From Lunularia cruciata (lineage: Eukaryota; Streptophyta; Marchantiopsida; Lunulariales; Lunulariaceae), in the NCBI GenBank assembly GCA_948567375.1, contig OX419761.1:498501-562500 (forward strand): 64,000 nt of DNA. Reading direction: 5' to 3'. Below the pieces are notes generated by a model that was not told the DNA's origin, searched no databases, and saw nothing but the letters and a program-made list of their open reading frames with translations. The translations under genes were made by a program, and so were the position numbers. Of the stretch, positions 34,001 to 49,000 are shown piece after piece. How positions within the stretch are numbered: position 1 is the first letter of the stretch; each line of letters opens with the position of its first letter.

Positions 34001-37000
34001 TTCTAATTGAGTTGAGTCTTTGCATAGGTCACATATTATTGGAAACAAATAAAAACTTCTTGTTTAAACTTGAGTAAATACAAGAATGTATACCTTGTAT
34101 AATCATCACTGAAGGTTACAAAGTGTTAATTTTAATTAATCTCTAATTTAATGAATTCTTTAATTTTTTAAGTTTTGTTAGAATCCTCTAGAGCTCTCCT
34201 ATCTGTTAGGGTAAAGTGGGGGCAACCGTAATTAGGGTTGCGCAAAGTAATCTCCTAGGATTTATTTGTGTATATATGAGTGTTTTCAACATTGGTTTTA
34301 GTTTAGGGTTTTCTACACTGGTGATTCCCAACACCAACGCCTAGCATTTCGTGAAGTCTTGAACTGCTTTACATCACCTCAGGTGTCTTCTATGTTATTT
34401 CAGTGTTGGGTGTTAGTAACACTGCGTGGGTGAACTTGTTTGCTGTCTTTGAACTGTGATACAAGGAGAGAGATCTACTATTGCAATGTGTTAATGAGGT
34501 CTGATATATCAAAGATTAGAATGACTGACTGACCTTCTACTTCAAAGAGCAGAACAAAGGTTCTTATCACAAAGTATATGTAACCAATGTAAGTGTCAGA
34601 AGCGATGGGACCACAAACATCAGAATGGATGAGAGCCAATGGAACAGTGGCTCTGGTAGCTCCTTCATGGGGAAAGGAAATTCGAATTTGCTTGCCATGA
34701 AGACAAGGTGGGCAAACAGGAAACAGGTTAGGATGGACCTGATCCATCCCAACAACTATATCTTTGTCTTGTAGAAGTTTAATTGGATCTTGTTGATGTG
34801 CCCAAGATGTCTATGTCATAGGGAAGTAATAGCAGAAGATGTATCCTTGGTTGGGATAGCGATTGCAGCAGCTTGAGATGATGAGACAGTTGATGTAGAG
34901 ACTACAGCATCTTGAGGTTGCTCAATTGACTCTCCAGAAGCCAAAAGTTGTACAATCTAGCACAAGATCCAATTAGATTCTGCAGATCATCATAAAGGAA
35001 AATGATAGTTTCCTTCAATTGAAATGATCCATGTGATTTGCTCAACTGAAGTCAATGTACCATTGCTTGTCCTCAATGACTCTTCATACATCAACATTGT
35101 ACAAAGAGAGGTGAGTTGTAGAACCATTGGAATGATTATGTTCATTGCCTCCTTTCTCCCTTGCATAAAAAATGCGCTTACCATAGTCTTTGATATGATT
35201 TTTTTTCTTTGCGCAGTAGTGACAGATGATAGAAGGTCTGAAGGAATTTCCTCCAGAAAATCTAGAAAAAGAACTTTGAGTCTGACAGGAAGATCTGTTG
35301 AAAGTGTTCTGACCAGAGGAAGGATTCTGACAAGAGAATCTGTTGAAAGTGTTTGGACAAGAAAAAGCATGAGATTCATTCTTCCTGCTCCTCTTGCCTT
35401 TACCTTTGTTTATGTAAGAAAATATATAAAGCCTTGTGTGACTACTAGAGCAGTTCTTTGCTCTACAAGACTTACATATTTCATCCTGATCTCTTCTTGA
35501 AGAAGAAGAGCAATGACATCAGAGAGATGTAGTGTCTTCTACAATGATTGTCTTTGCAATGATTGCATACAAGATTTGAAACTAGAAGATATAGATCTCA
35601 TCAAATGAAGCTTAGCTTCCTTGTCACCAATTGGGTTGTTCACCACAGCTAACTGGGTGAGGACTCCACTTAAATTAGTAATGTGTTTCACTACACTTGT
35701 GCCTTCATGCATCTTCAAAGAGTCCAAGAGGTACATGTTTGTGACATGATCCCTTCATACATGGTCGTTCAATTTATCCATGCTTCACTTGACAATGTGC
35801 GTTTGTTGATGATAATAACAAATTCAGGAGCTAATGCTGAATTTATTGCTTCAAGAGCAACATGATTCATATGCTCCCAATCAGCTAGAGTAGTTGTTGA
35901 GATGGGCTTGACTTCATTACCATCAACTATGGTAAAAACTGAAACTACCTTCAGCTTAAGGGCAAGATAATGCTTCAAAAGACTGGAAATAATTACCATT
36001 GATTTTGGTAAAGGTGGAATCTAATCAAATGATTGAAATAGCAAATATAACACCAACACCAACAGCAAGACCAGCACAAGCCGTACCAGCAAACCAAACA
36101 ACAGACATAATGATTTGATTTCCAGAGGATATAGGTAGATGAGAGCAGAAGGCCCTCTAGGAAACGGTGATCCAGAACTCATAAAATACATATGATCGAT
36201 AACCAAGATGTATTTGTGCAAAATGCTAGAATACTGATAAATCCATAAAGTAGAATGCATAAAATGTAACCTGAATCAAAGGCATAATTGCAACAAATTG
36301 AGAACAATATGCAGGTATATGAGAGCAGGAGCCATTCTGGGAACAGGTTATCTAGAATTCATGAAATGCAAATGATCAAAAAGTAATATGTACATGATTC
36401 ACAATGCTAGAGTAGTGTTAAAGCCCTAAGGTAGAATGCATTGAAGGTAACCTGCAGCAAAGGCATAATTGAAACAAATCAAGAATCACAGATGGCCAAC
36501 GGATGAGGAAACAACATGAAATCACGAGCATATATGCAAACAACTGCGAAAAATAGGAGACGGTATGTAAGAGCCCGCCAGTAAGCAGTCCATGAATGAT
36601 AACAATAAGCAGTGCGTGAACGATAATGATGAAGAATGTGGGCTGGAGTCGGGTAGGAACACTGTAGACACGAGAGGTCAAATCATGAATCAATCAAAGA
36701 GCGAAGGAAATATACTATGGAGAGAATTAGCTGGGGAATGGAGGAGTGGAACAATATAGGAGTTTTAGGATGGTGTGGCTGCAGAAATGGGTCGAAGTGT
36801 AACAGCGTAATGAGAGCAAAGTGTAAGAGGACAGGATATAAAGTGTTAGTTTAGTTAATATCTAGTTTAGAGACTTCTCTTGTTTTTAAGGTTTTGTTAG
36901 AATCCTCTAGAAGTCCTGTTAAATATCTTCTACTTGGGGTAAAGAGAGGCACAGCCCTAATTAGGGTTAAGCAAAGCAACCCCTTAGGGTTTGCTGAAGT

Positions 37001-40000
37001 GTATATGAGTACTTTCTGCTCCTGTTTCAATTAGTTCTTCAACAAGGGTGATTCCCAACACCTCTTCCTTGCATTTCGTGAAGTCCTGAGGCTACTAGTG
37101 CTACGTGAGACAACCTACTTGATGCTTGTGAGTTGTGATACAAAGAGAAGCCTAGTATTGCAGTAGTGATGTCTGATACATCAGAGATAAGAGGGAGTGA
37201 TAGACCTTCCACTTCAAAGAGTAGGAAGCATGGTTCTTATCATAAAGTATATCACGACAAGCGCTATGGATGCTATGGATGCTTGAGTCCTGAGACACTA
37301 AACAGCAAAGGGAGCAATATATAGGTATACGAGAACAGATGCCGTTCTGGGAACAGGTTATCCAGAACTCATGAGGTGCACATGATCGATGTACATAATT
37401 GACAATGCTAGAATAGTGAGAAATCCATAAGGTAGAATGCATCGAATGTCACTTGAAGCAAAGGCATTGAAACAGATTGAGAATAACATATGCCTAACAG
37501 ACTAGTAAACCACCGTGAAATCGAGAACTCTATGCAAACAACTGCCAGAAATAGGTAACGCTATGTAAAAGACTGCCAGTAAGCAGTGCGTGAACGAAAA
37601 AATAAAAAACGTGAGCTGGAGTGGGGTAGGAACACTGTATACACCAGAGGTCCCATAAATCAGGCAAAGGGCGAAGGACAAATAATAGGGAAGGAATTAG
37701 CTGGGGAATGGAGGAGTGGAACAATGCGAGAGCTATAGGATGGTGTGGCTGCAGAAACCTGTCAAAGTGTAACAGGGAGACAAGAGCGAAGCGAAAAAGG
37801 ACAGGATATAAAGTATATCGCAACAAGCGCTATGGACACTTGAGTCCCTAGTCGCTAAACAATAAAGGGAAGCAGAAGGTGGCCATAGTAAACCTTCATG
37901 AAAACACCTGCGACTTCATCAGTGCCTCACGCAGTGCTGAAGTAGCTCAGCAATTGCCAGTACCCCTCATACTGAGTTTCTGCTCAAAAACTCATGAGTG
38001 CCAAGGCAAACTCGGTTGCTCCCACTAAAGTGCTGCTCAAAAGGAGTGGGAATGTCAAAAAGAACAGAAGTGGAAGTGTGGAAAGCGAGGGCAAGCAAAA
38101 GTGCAGGCACATTCGTCAGCGCTGGAGTCTTAGCCGCATAATGAGGATCAGTCCAGAAAGAAAAGAATCCACATGAGTAAGATGAGGGAGGAAATAGAGA
38201 CATACCTGATGGATCCCTGAAATCACAAACATTCATTAGTAGAGAGCAAGTCCAGGCACAACAATGAGAAAGAGTCAAGCAGAGGTTTGTTAGTTATATG
38301 AGAGTGGAGCAAGAAAACTTCAGCGCTGCACGGGAAGGGGACGAGTGAACGAGAAAAGCTGAGGTGAAGTGAATTAAAGTGAAGGTGAAGTATACAGTAT
38401 ATATGAATTCAGAAGTCAAGTAGGACTCCCAACAACAGTATGGTATGGTATACAGGCCCCCGGGATATATAGAGTATGTACACCTGCATATATAGAGAAG
38501 AAACATCATCAAATGAAAGGCGAAGTAAATGTCACTTAGAAACCAGTAGATAGCAGCAACACGCATATTTGAGATGCAGCCTTCAAAGAAGCGGATGCCG
38601 ACCTCCCACATAAGTAGAGAAAAAAATACATCAGGAATAAACGGCCAACTTAAACGGATGGAGAAAAACTGGTGTCAAGAGACAAGAAGTAATCTCAGGT
38701 CAAATAATATCGTGGGTCAAGGAAGATCTGAGTCAGGAAACGAAAATCGTGGAGCACTGGATGTAGAAATCGCTCAGAGAATGAGATATGACGAGCAAAG
38801 CATCCAAGGACTGGATATCGATATATCACAGCAAGTGCTATGGACGCCTGAGTCCAGAGAAACCAAACAACTGAGGGAAGCAGAAGACGGCCACAGTACG
38901 TCTCCATGAAAACACATGTGACTTCATCAGTGCCTCCCGCAGTGCCGAAGTAGCTGAGGTAGAGTCAGTACCCCTCATATCGAGTTTCTGCTCGAAAACT
39001 CATGAGTGCCATTATATGTATATATACATTATATTATATTAGTGTTTGTTGCACTGGTTTTAGTTAGTTTTTCTACAATAATGATTCCCAACACCAACAC
39101 CTAGCATTTCGTGAAATCTTGAATTGCTTTATGTCACCTCAGGTGCATTCTTTGTTATTTCAGAGTTCGGTGTTAGTAATGTTGCGTGAATGAACTTGTT
39201 TACTGTCTTGAGCTCTGATACAAGGAGATGTCTAGTATTACAGTGTGTTAGTGATGTCTAATACATTAGAGATTAGAATTACTGAAAGACCTTCTATTTC
39301 AAAGAGCAGGAACAAAGATTCTTATCAGTTTGTGGGCCCACAATCACCACGGGGGTTGAGAGGACAACTCAAAGAGATAAAAGAACTGGGAAACACTAAC
39401 TACAGATCCTGGGCTTTGGATGTGAAGTGTATTTTAGACAATTATGACTGTTTAGACTTGGCATTAGAAGTTCATGATATAGGCGAGCTAGAGTCCAACA
39501 AGGAGGAGACAGACAAGCACTCTACTACTAGGAGGTTTCTCCTAAAGGTTATGCAACTGCCTATCAAAGACCTAGTAGACAATTATGCTTGGAGTTGGGA
39601 GATTTGACAAAAATTCAAGACTTATTACTCCATTGTGAAGTTGGAAAATTCAAATTGAATCTAGTCTGCAATGTGAAACTTGAAATTACAAGATGGTGAT
39701 GATTTCACCCTACATCTGTCAAAATTATAAAAGAATTTCAAGAGTGTCAAGGATGATGGGGTTGTACTTACAAAGAAGTATGAGATCAACCATCTCTTAG
39801 AGAGTCTTCCTTCAAGCTATCACTCTGTCCTAGTAGCTCTGAAAGTTTTATTTATTGAAATTGTCACATGGGATTATGTGATAAACAAATTGCTGGTGCT
39901 TAGCAGAGATAGAGAGGGAAGAGATGAAGTTTAATGAGCTGGGAGGAAAGTCCTACTACATTGTACTCTCACAATACAAGAAGTATAGCACTTCGCAAAA

Positions 40001-43000
40001 ATCCTGTACATCACCCAAGGACTAAGCACATTGAGATTAGAAGAAGATTTGTAAAGGAGAAAGCAAAGGAAATGACAGCAGATGTGTATTGTCCTATGTA
40101 TAGTCCTACACAGGAAATGACAGCAGATGTGTTTATAAAAGCACTACCTAAAGATAAACACATAAAATATATAATAGAAATGTAAAATATCTTAAACTTT
40201 CATTAAGTGTGAATGTTAATTTTAGTTAATCTCTAGTGTAATGAATTCTCTAGTTTTTAATGTTTTATTAGATTCTTCTAGAGTTCTGTTAAATATTTAC
40301 TTAGGTTAAAGTGGAACATAGCCCTAATTAGAGTTGTGCAAAACAACCTCGTAAGGTTTACTTATATGTTTTTTGCACTAGTTTGAGTTAAGTTTTTTTT
40401 ACAAGAGTAATAAATATCAACATCTAGCATTTCGTGAAATTTTGAATTGCTTTACATCACCTCAGATGTGTTCTTTGCTCTTTCAGAGTTGAGTGTTAGT
40501 AATACTGCGTGAGTGAACATGTTTGTTGTCTTTGAACTCTGATACAAAGAGAGGTCTAGTATTGCAGTGTGTTAGTGATATTTGATACGTCAAAGATTAG
40601 AATGACTGTTAGACTTTCTACTTCAAAGAGCAAGAACAAAGGTTCTTATCATGTTATATAGGTATATGAGAGCAGAAGCAGTTCTGGGAAGGGGTTATCC
40701 AGAACTCATGAAATGCAAATGATCAGTAAGCAAGTTGTACATGATTCACAATACTATAATAGTGAGAAATCCATGAGGTAGAATACATCGAAGGTAACCT
40801 GAAGCAAAGGCATATCTGAAACGAATTGAGAATAACATATGGCTAACAGACTAGTAAACAAACGTGAAATCGAGAACAACTATGCAAATGAATATGAGAA
40901 ATAGGAAATGTAATGTAATAGACCGCCAGTAAGTAGTGTGTGAACGATAAAAATAGAAAACGTGGGCTGGAGTCAGGTAGGAACACTGGAGACAAAAGAG
41001 GTCAAACCAGGAATCAAGCAAAGAGCGAATGAAGAATAATAGGGAGGGAATTAGCTGGGGAATGGAGGAGTGGAACAATGCAAGATCTATTGGATGGTGT
41101 GGCTGCAAAAACCTGTTGAAGTGTAACACGGAGCGCAAAGCGAAATAGGACATGATATATCGCAACCAGCACTATGGACGCTTGAGTCCTGAGATGCTAA
41201 ACATATCATTTTACATATACATTGAACAACAAAAATAGAACCCGTTCATTACAACTAGGTTCCATGCCCCAGTGGGACTGGACAAGACATGAAATTCTCA
41301 TACCACATCCATCCAATGAATACAGAATGCAAGAGAGTAAATACCTGAATCCGATAACCTCCAAAAATTCTGCATCTATCTGCATCTCACATGTTGCAAT
41401 ATTCCATGAAATTAATTAGATCACTCTACTCCACAATTTGAAGACTTTCTTGGTCAATAACGAGGCTAAAAGTATGTTAGCTATCATGCAGTCCGACAAA
41501 AACCCCGAGCATAAAGGAAGAAAAACGCCTGACAAACTTGAGAGTCAGTTCTACCAAGTTCTCCACGAGGTACAACGGATCCAAGTAGCCAGCTACATTT
41601 GACCATGAGACACTACAGGACAGGAAACTGAAACAGATTTGTTGGTATCCGACTTTTCGAGAAAGTGGACAAAACAGATTGAGTGAGACCCTTCACAGAA
41701 GAAATCTGGGTAGCCTAAGGTCCATATTTACCCCCGTTTCCTCCTTTACTTCTCTCACCGCTCCGTCATGGATATCTTCACCCTGCACAGGAGACAGAAG
41801 GTCGACATTCTTTTGTTATTCATGAAAATGAACCTTGAACATGCTGCCAATTCCACTTGATGTGGATGGTAAACTTCCCATGATCTCGCAGTCAGTGTAG
41901 GAGGAGAGCACATTACTTGGTTTATTAGCCCCGTGGGCATTTTCCATACTCCAGAGCCTTTCAAGGGCCCATTTCTCTCTTGCACCGCTAAAACCTGTAA
42001 CGAGAAGGAAACCAGGTGTATAATCAGAGGAGATGATAATTGTGACGTATATTGAGTGTATGAACATAAAGTCCATTCGTTAGAACACGGACCTGTACCC
42101 ACTTGAGACTCTGGTGTTGTGATGTACATAGCTAATGGGAGCAGAAGCAGTTCGCGGAATGGGGGATGACACAAATTTGGGATAGAACCGATGCAAACCT
42201 AAGACATGCAGATCTACGCAAGTAAATGGCTACAAGTTTAAGAAACTAGGTATCTGAAAGATGGGAACAAAGCCTTTCGAAGATCGGAGGATCCAAAACC
42301 CACTTAGCAGGGAATTGATACGAAGCGACAATGAGAGTTTCGCTTTAGAAATGCTTAGGGGAGTAATGAAAGACAAGCATGAACGCTTGCAAATTGAATT
42401 GAAGATTAATATAAACAAAGATAAAAACACAATGTAAGATAAGCGGAATTAATAGGCTTTAGAAATTAATACATTTCAGAATTAATAGGCTTTAGAAATT
42501 AACACATTTCAGAATTAATACATACTGAATATGAGATATGAGGGCAGAAGGCATCCAAGGAACAGGAGGAGATCTGGGACTCATTAAGTGCATATGAAGT
42601 GGCAACGAAATGAATGTAAATTATGTTAAATTAGATAATCTCTAGTTTAGGGACTTCTTGTTAGAATGAGACAAGTTAATTTACTGTTCATACTACTACT
42701 GTTCACATGAATTACTGGTCATGTGCGAGTTACTGTTCATGCATATTGCTCACATGTTTTCCATGAACAGTACGGTAACACACCTTTCAGTACACCATTC
42801 TATCTATATAATCCCAGTCATGAGTTCTTCTACTTGGTTGATTCTTAACACTTCCCCTCTGCATTTCGTGAAGCCCTGAGCTGCCTAACATCATCTTAGG
42901 AGTGTTATCTGATATCTCAATCTTAGGAATGTTATGTGATATCTCAGTATTGGAGACTATTTGTGCTGCGTGAGTGAACTGGCTGTATTATCTTTGAAGG

Positions 43001-46000
43001 CTAAGAGAGAGTGAGTTGAGTTTTGTTGTGTGCAATCAAGAGTGTCTACTCTGGTGAGACTAGGAAAGTTGAGTGCTAGAATGTCTGATACAGCAGAAGT
43101 CAGAATGACTGAGGATAGACCATCTACTTCAAAGAACAGGAACAAAGGTTCTCATCAAATTAAATGAAAAGAAGATCCGGAAAGGAGATGAAGTAAAACA
43201 CGCAGATCGAAAGTAAGGCAGATCGAAAGTAAGGCAAAGCACCGACACTCACAAAGTGATCAGAAGATAACCACCTGCAGGGAAAATATTAATCCTTGAG
43301 TAAACGAAACGTGATAAGCAACGCATGGAGATGAAGTGCAACATGCAGATCGAAAGAAAGGCAGAGCACCGACATAAAAAATGATCAGAAGATAACAACC
43401 TGCAGAGAAACTGTTAATCAAAGTGTAAACCAAAAGCAATAAGCAACGCAATTAAAGGGGATCTCGTATAGAAACTGACAAAGAGAAATCGCGAACAAAT
43501 TGTAACTGAAGACCCAAAGAGGAGCCGGAGGAGGCGTTCTCTGAACGGGGACACAGAGCAAGGTGTGAGAGTGGACATAGGTAGATGAGAGCACAAGCTG
43601 TTCTGGGAACCGGTGATCCAGAACTCATTAAATGCATATGATCGGTAACCAAGATGTACTTTGTGCACAATGTTAGAATAGTGATAAATCCATAAAGTAG
43701 AATGCATCAAATAACCTGAAACCAAGGCATAATTGCAACAATTCGAGAACAACATATATCTAAAGGACTAGTAAACAACTTGAAATAGATAACAGCTATT
43801 CATACGAATTGAGAAATAAAACATTGTGTAATTGACCACTAGTAAGCAGTGCATGAACTAAGAAAATTAAACTGTAGGCTGGAGTTGGGTAGGAACACTG
43901 TGGACACTTGAGGTCGAAAGTCAGGAATGAACCATGAAGCAGGTAAAGGTCGAGGGAAAATAATAGCGGGGAATTAGCTGGGAAGGGAGGAGTGGAACAA
44001 TGCGGGAGGCTTAGTGGGGGTGCTTTTGCAGAGACATATAGAAGTGTAACAGTGTAACGAGAGTGAAGTGAAAGAGGACAGGATATATATAGGTATACGA
44101 GAACAGATGCCGTTCTGGGAACGGGTTATCCAGAACTCATGAGTTACAAACGATCGTTAAACAAGATATACATAGTACGCAATGCTAGAGTAGTATGAAA
44201 TCCCTAAGTTAGAATGCATCGAAGGTATCCGACAGCAATGGCATAATCAAAGCAAAGCTATTGGAACAACTGCATATATAGAGAAGAAACATCAGCAAAT
44301 GAAAGGTGAAGTAAATGTCATTGAGAAACCAGTAGATAGCAATACGCATATTTGAGAGGCAGCCATCAAAGAAGCGGATGCCAACCTCCCACATCAGTAG
44401 CGAAAAAATACATCAGGAATAAACGGCCAACTTAAACGGATGGTGAAAAATTGGTATCAAGAGACAAGAAGTATATTACAGATGTAAATATCGCAGGTCA
44501 AGGAAGATCGGAGTCAGGAAACAACAATCGTGGAAGGTGTAGGAGAGAGAGCACGGGAAGGAGAATATATCGCGGGGCAAGGAAGATCTTTGTCAGAAAA
44601 CGAAAGTCGTGGAAGGTGTAGGAGAAAGAGCACGGGAAGAAGAAATTGCTCAGAGAACGAGGGAAGACGAGCAAAGCATCCAAGGACTGGATATCATATG
44701 CCAAGGCAAGATATATATAGGTATACGAGAACGGAAGCCGTTTTGGGAACAGGTTATCCAGAACTCATGAAGTGCAAATGAGCGATAAACAATATGTACA
44801 TGATACTGAACACTAGGAATATGTAACCCCGAGGGTAGAATGCACAGGAAGGTCAGCGACACGCAAGACTAGAGTAGTGAAATCCTGAAGTTAGAATGCA
44901 TTGAAGGTAACCTGAAGCAATGGCAGAATCGAAATAAACATATTGAAACACCAGCATATCTATATGAGAAACATCATCGAATGAAATGCGAAATAACTGT
45001 CACGTGGAAACTGTTAGATAGCAACTCACATAGTTGAGATGCAGCCTGCAAAGAAACCGAGACAGTACTCCCGCATAAGTAGAAAAATAAAGACTCCAGG
45101 AAGAAACGGACAGCTGAAAAGGATGGAGATGAACTGGTGGCAAGAGACAAGAAATAGTCGGTAAATATCGGGGGTCAGGGAAGAGCTGAGTCAGGAAACG
45201 AAAATTGGAGAAGGTGGATGAGGCAGAGCACAGGAAGGATAAATCGGGTCAGGGAAGAGCTGAGTCAGGAAACGAAAATCGGAGAAGGTGGATGAGGCAG
45301 AGCACGGGGAGGATAAATCGCTCAGAGAACGAAGGAAGATGAGCAAAGCATCCAAGGACGTGGATATCGATATATCACAGCAAGCGCTATGGACGCCTGA
45401 GTCCAGAGAAGCCAAACAGCTGAGGGAAGCAGAAGACGGCCATAGTACGTCCCCATGAAAACACATGCGACTTCATCAGTGCCTCACGCAGTGCCGAAGT
45501 AGCTGAGCTAGAGTCAGTACCCCTCATACCAAGTTTCTGCTCGAAAACTCATGAGTGCCAAGGTAAACTCAGTTGCTCCCCTACAGTGCCGCTCAGAGGT
45601 CAGAAATAGCGAGAAATAGTGAGTATGATAAGCATCAGCGAAACAAACATCAATTGTAAGAAAAATGCAGCGCTGCACGGGAAGGGACCAACAAAATGAA
45701 CCGAAGTGGCGATATGCATGAAACATCAACGAAATAAACAGCATCGATATCAGCGAAAGAAACATCTTCGTAAGAAAACTCAGCGCTTCTCGGGGAGGGA
45801 CCTGCAAAATAAACCTTCTCGAAATAAAGTGCATCGCTGCAAGGGAAGGGACAAGCGGGGAGCCACAACAACTTTGCTATCCTTCACAAGTAAGGACTAG
45901 TGGGAGAGACCCAGCAAACCACTATCGGGGAGTAAAACACATCACTGCTGCAACAAGAAAAGACAGCGGGAGAAACCCTATCAAACCCCAACCCAGCAAA

Positions 46001-49000
46001 CCCAGCAGGAGAAACCCTCGCGAGGAGAGAAACGAGTAAGAGTACTAAAAAGAAAGGAGGGGAACTGGCGAAAGGGCAACCAACAGAGTCAACTGCAGCC
46101 TCGTGTGAAGGGAAGAACCCTGTGGGCCACATATCCATAAGCTGTGGACACGTGTCCAGCAGTCTGCGATGAAAATCCACATGGCTTAAAAATCCAAAGA
46201 GTGCTATACCACATATAAAATATACGGGAAGAGGCAAGCTTGTATACAAGTCTAAGGAAAACCTACTGGTGGGCTCGAAAATGAGCTCCCCACCTGGCAG
46301 AAAGAAACAGATGTTCTCCGATCTCTTTATATACTAAGCCCAATGATAGACCATAGATAGTATATATAGGTATACGAGAACAATAGCCATTCTGGGAACA
46401 GGTTATCCAGAACTCTTGAAGTGTAAATGATCATAGATAGTGTATATATGAAAAAAGAAGTCAAGTACAACTCCTGATCAAATGTATGGTATCCAGACCT
46501 ACAGTAATAAGTACTAGTGGGTTCGAACTGGAGCTACCTGTCTGGCAGAAAGAACAGATGTTCTTAAATCTCTATAGATACTAAGCCCATGATAACCATG
46601 GATATCTTTTTCCATTCGTAAGACTGAGTGAAATTTTTTCTGGATCATGTGAAGGGGGTAATTCTCAGAGATAAAGCTGTTTATAAGTTTTCTGCAAGCT
46701 AAAAGGTATGACTTTTTGGAATTACAGATCCGTCTATATCGAACACATTCGGATTTTATAATCCCAAGTTTACATTTAGAGGAAATGTCCGAAAGAACGT
46801 GAGGGAGCGAGATTGTCTTGATGTGAGCAAAGTGAGGCAGCTCTTTCTTATCATAGATAGAGACAAAGATATTGAAGTCGTCCTGAGTAATGCGACAGTC
46901 GAGATAATCACAGTGAGTGCCAAAATGAGTTCGAACTAGCTCACACGAGAGTCTAGGATATATCCCGCCACCTCTAGCAGCATCATCCATATACATAAAA
47001 TCCGTAAAATGATCGAGTCCCGAGCCAACCACCAGAAGATCATCAACATATCTTCGAACATGGGACAGGTCGTACAACAGAGCAACGTCATTGGCATCCA
47101 GCAATCTGCGAATGAAGTCCAGTTCATAGGTGAAGAGGTATAGATTAGCCACAAAGACAGCACAAGGTGTCCCCATGGGTATCCCAATCTCTTGACGGAA
47201 GAGCTTATTTCCGAAAGTGATGTAGAGGTTATCAAAAAGGAATAACATCCAACAGATGAGACATTCCTCATCAACCACCATGAATTTGAGATGTTTTGCC
47301 GATTGAGAGATATTGTTTCGGTTTTTGAGCCATCTATATTTAAAGTCAAGTGTAGAGATCTCAACCATTAACACGGTTTCCCTATACAGAGTGAACCTAT
47401 AATGGAAAATAGATCTGATGAGAGTTGACAGTCTTGTCTTGGAATCATGGAGGTGAATCTTAGTATAAAGGTGGTGAAATCAAAACTTTGAAAAAGAACC
47501 TTTTCAAAGGTGGCAGGAGTCTGTTGCAAACCGGAATCTGTGGGAGAAGAGGATCTTCTCCTGCGCAGTCTTTGCACCCGCTCAAGCAAAACAGGAACGC
47601 CAGAAGAGTCGCCCAAGATCCAGCTAGAGTCGACCATCAGCCCCACTCGTAAGAACTCATGCCGCCAGAGGTCGTTTGCAGAAGGGAGTAATGCTTTGAA
47701 GAATGAGCTCAGCCAACGAGAAAGTTCAGACAAGGAGGTGGAGTAGCCTGCTGCAATGAACCGAGGAGCAATGGGAGACTTATGGAATTTCCAAGCGCAG
47801 CAGAAGTAAGGGAGTCTCTCGGAATCCTTGGAAGCACGAAATCCCTGAGAGGTATTGAAACGGTGGTGAGAAAGTAAAAGTTGGTTTTGAGGAAGCAATG
47901 AGAGTTTATAGGTTGCTGAAGGAGAATGAAGCTCGTTGAGTAAAGTTTGAATGTAAAAGTGTCGGCAAACAAATACGAAATTGTTGGGACACTTGTCCAT
48001 ATAAGTAATAATGAAATGAGACTTGAAATGAGTAAGAAGTTTTCGATAATGAGGAGAAAGAAAAATCGGATCTACAGAATTGAAATCATCATGCGAGGGA
48101 GATTGATCATGCAAGGCAGGATATATAGTATATCGCAACAAGTGCTATGGATGCTTGAGTCCTGAGACACTAAACAAATAAGGGAAGCAGAAGGTGGCCA
48201 CAGTAAACTTCCACGAAAGCTCAAAAGACTTCATCAGTGCTTCGTGCAGTGCCGAAGTAGCTGAGCAAGTGCCAGTACTCCTCGTACTGAGTTTCTGCTA
48301 GAAAACTCATGAGTGCCAAAGCACTCATTAGACTGGATATAGATAACTGTTAGAGACTGGATATAGAGAAATGGGTACATAAGCTGTTCATCGAACGGAG
48401 ATCCAGAACTCATTTAATGCAAATGAGATGCAAGATATGTAACGTATACAAGATAACAAAAATATGATCGAAAGATAACATAAATGAATGTAACCTGGAA
48501 ACATATCAAGAGTAACACCTATGTACATGAAGCATGCATCAAAAAAGTGGAAACAGAACAACAGTGCATGTCGAGAGAAATAACATCAACAGAAAAGCGA
48601 TGACTCAAAGAGCCAGACGACAAAAATTAATTAAGATATTAATTAAGACAAAAATTAAGATAAACAGACATCGAGATTCATGTAGAAGCCTGGTAGATAA
48701 CCCTACTTAGGTAAGCTTTTCAATTAGGAAATACTCAGAGGTAACCCTCAAATTGCATGGACCCACCCCCTGCCAGGCAAATGAGTAATCACAGGAGTCT
48801 CAGCCGCATAATGAGAACCAAGCAAGAAAGAAATGAATCAACATGAGTAAGAGGAGGGAAGGAATCGAGACATACCTGATGGATCACTGAAATCACAAAC
48901 ATCCATTAGTAGAGAGAAAATCCAGGACACAGCAATGAGAAATTGTCGAGCAAAGTTCATTAGTAATATGAGAGGGGAGCAAGAAACATCGGGAAGGGGA

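Larger units (their letters stand above)
31690..36105 (-). pseudogene. Decayed copia-like gag-pol of a second family
   Basis: Minus-strand reading from right to left gives gag fragments (about 36000-35540), a further gag part near 35380-35000, then the integrase zinc region (CPPCLHGKQ near 34690) and core (LIHSDVCGP; RLENGGAYKSADF near 33960). Then come VYFLGYDQESKAY and VQF near 33340, reverse transcriptase (WVITELPAGCKAV, KALYGLKQSARQWYHKFDQF, LYVDD near 32260) and RNase H (TRSDLAYAVSSVAKF, DSDWGGDQDTRRSTRR near 31740). Frames break many times. It is interrupted by R1 fragments (about 33450-33690) and by a solo LTR (34124-34569). The low similarity to the other copia elements marks a separate, older family; LTRs were not identified. 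Confidence 0.8.

Noticed and set aside
37530-37826. Minus-strand frame of about 98 codons repeated in several places (also near 23.6, 40.9 and 54.9 kb)
   Set aside because: It coincides with the body of R1 copies. The frame is shifted or broken between copies and has no domain match that I recognise. R1 is taken as non-coding.
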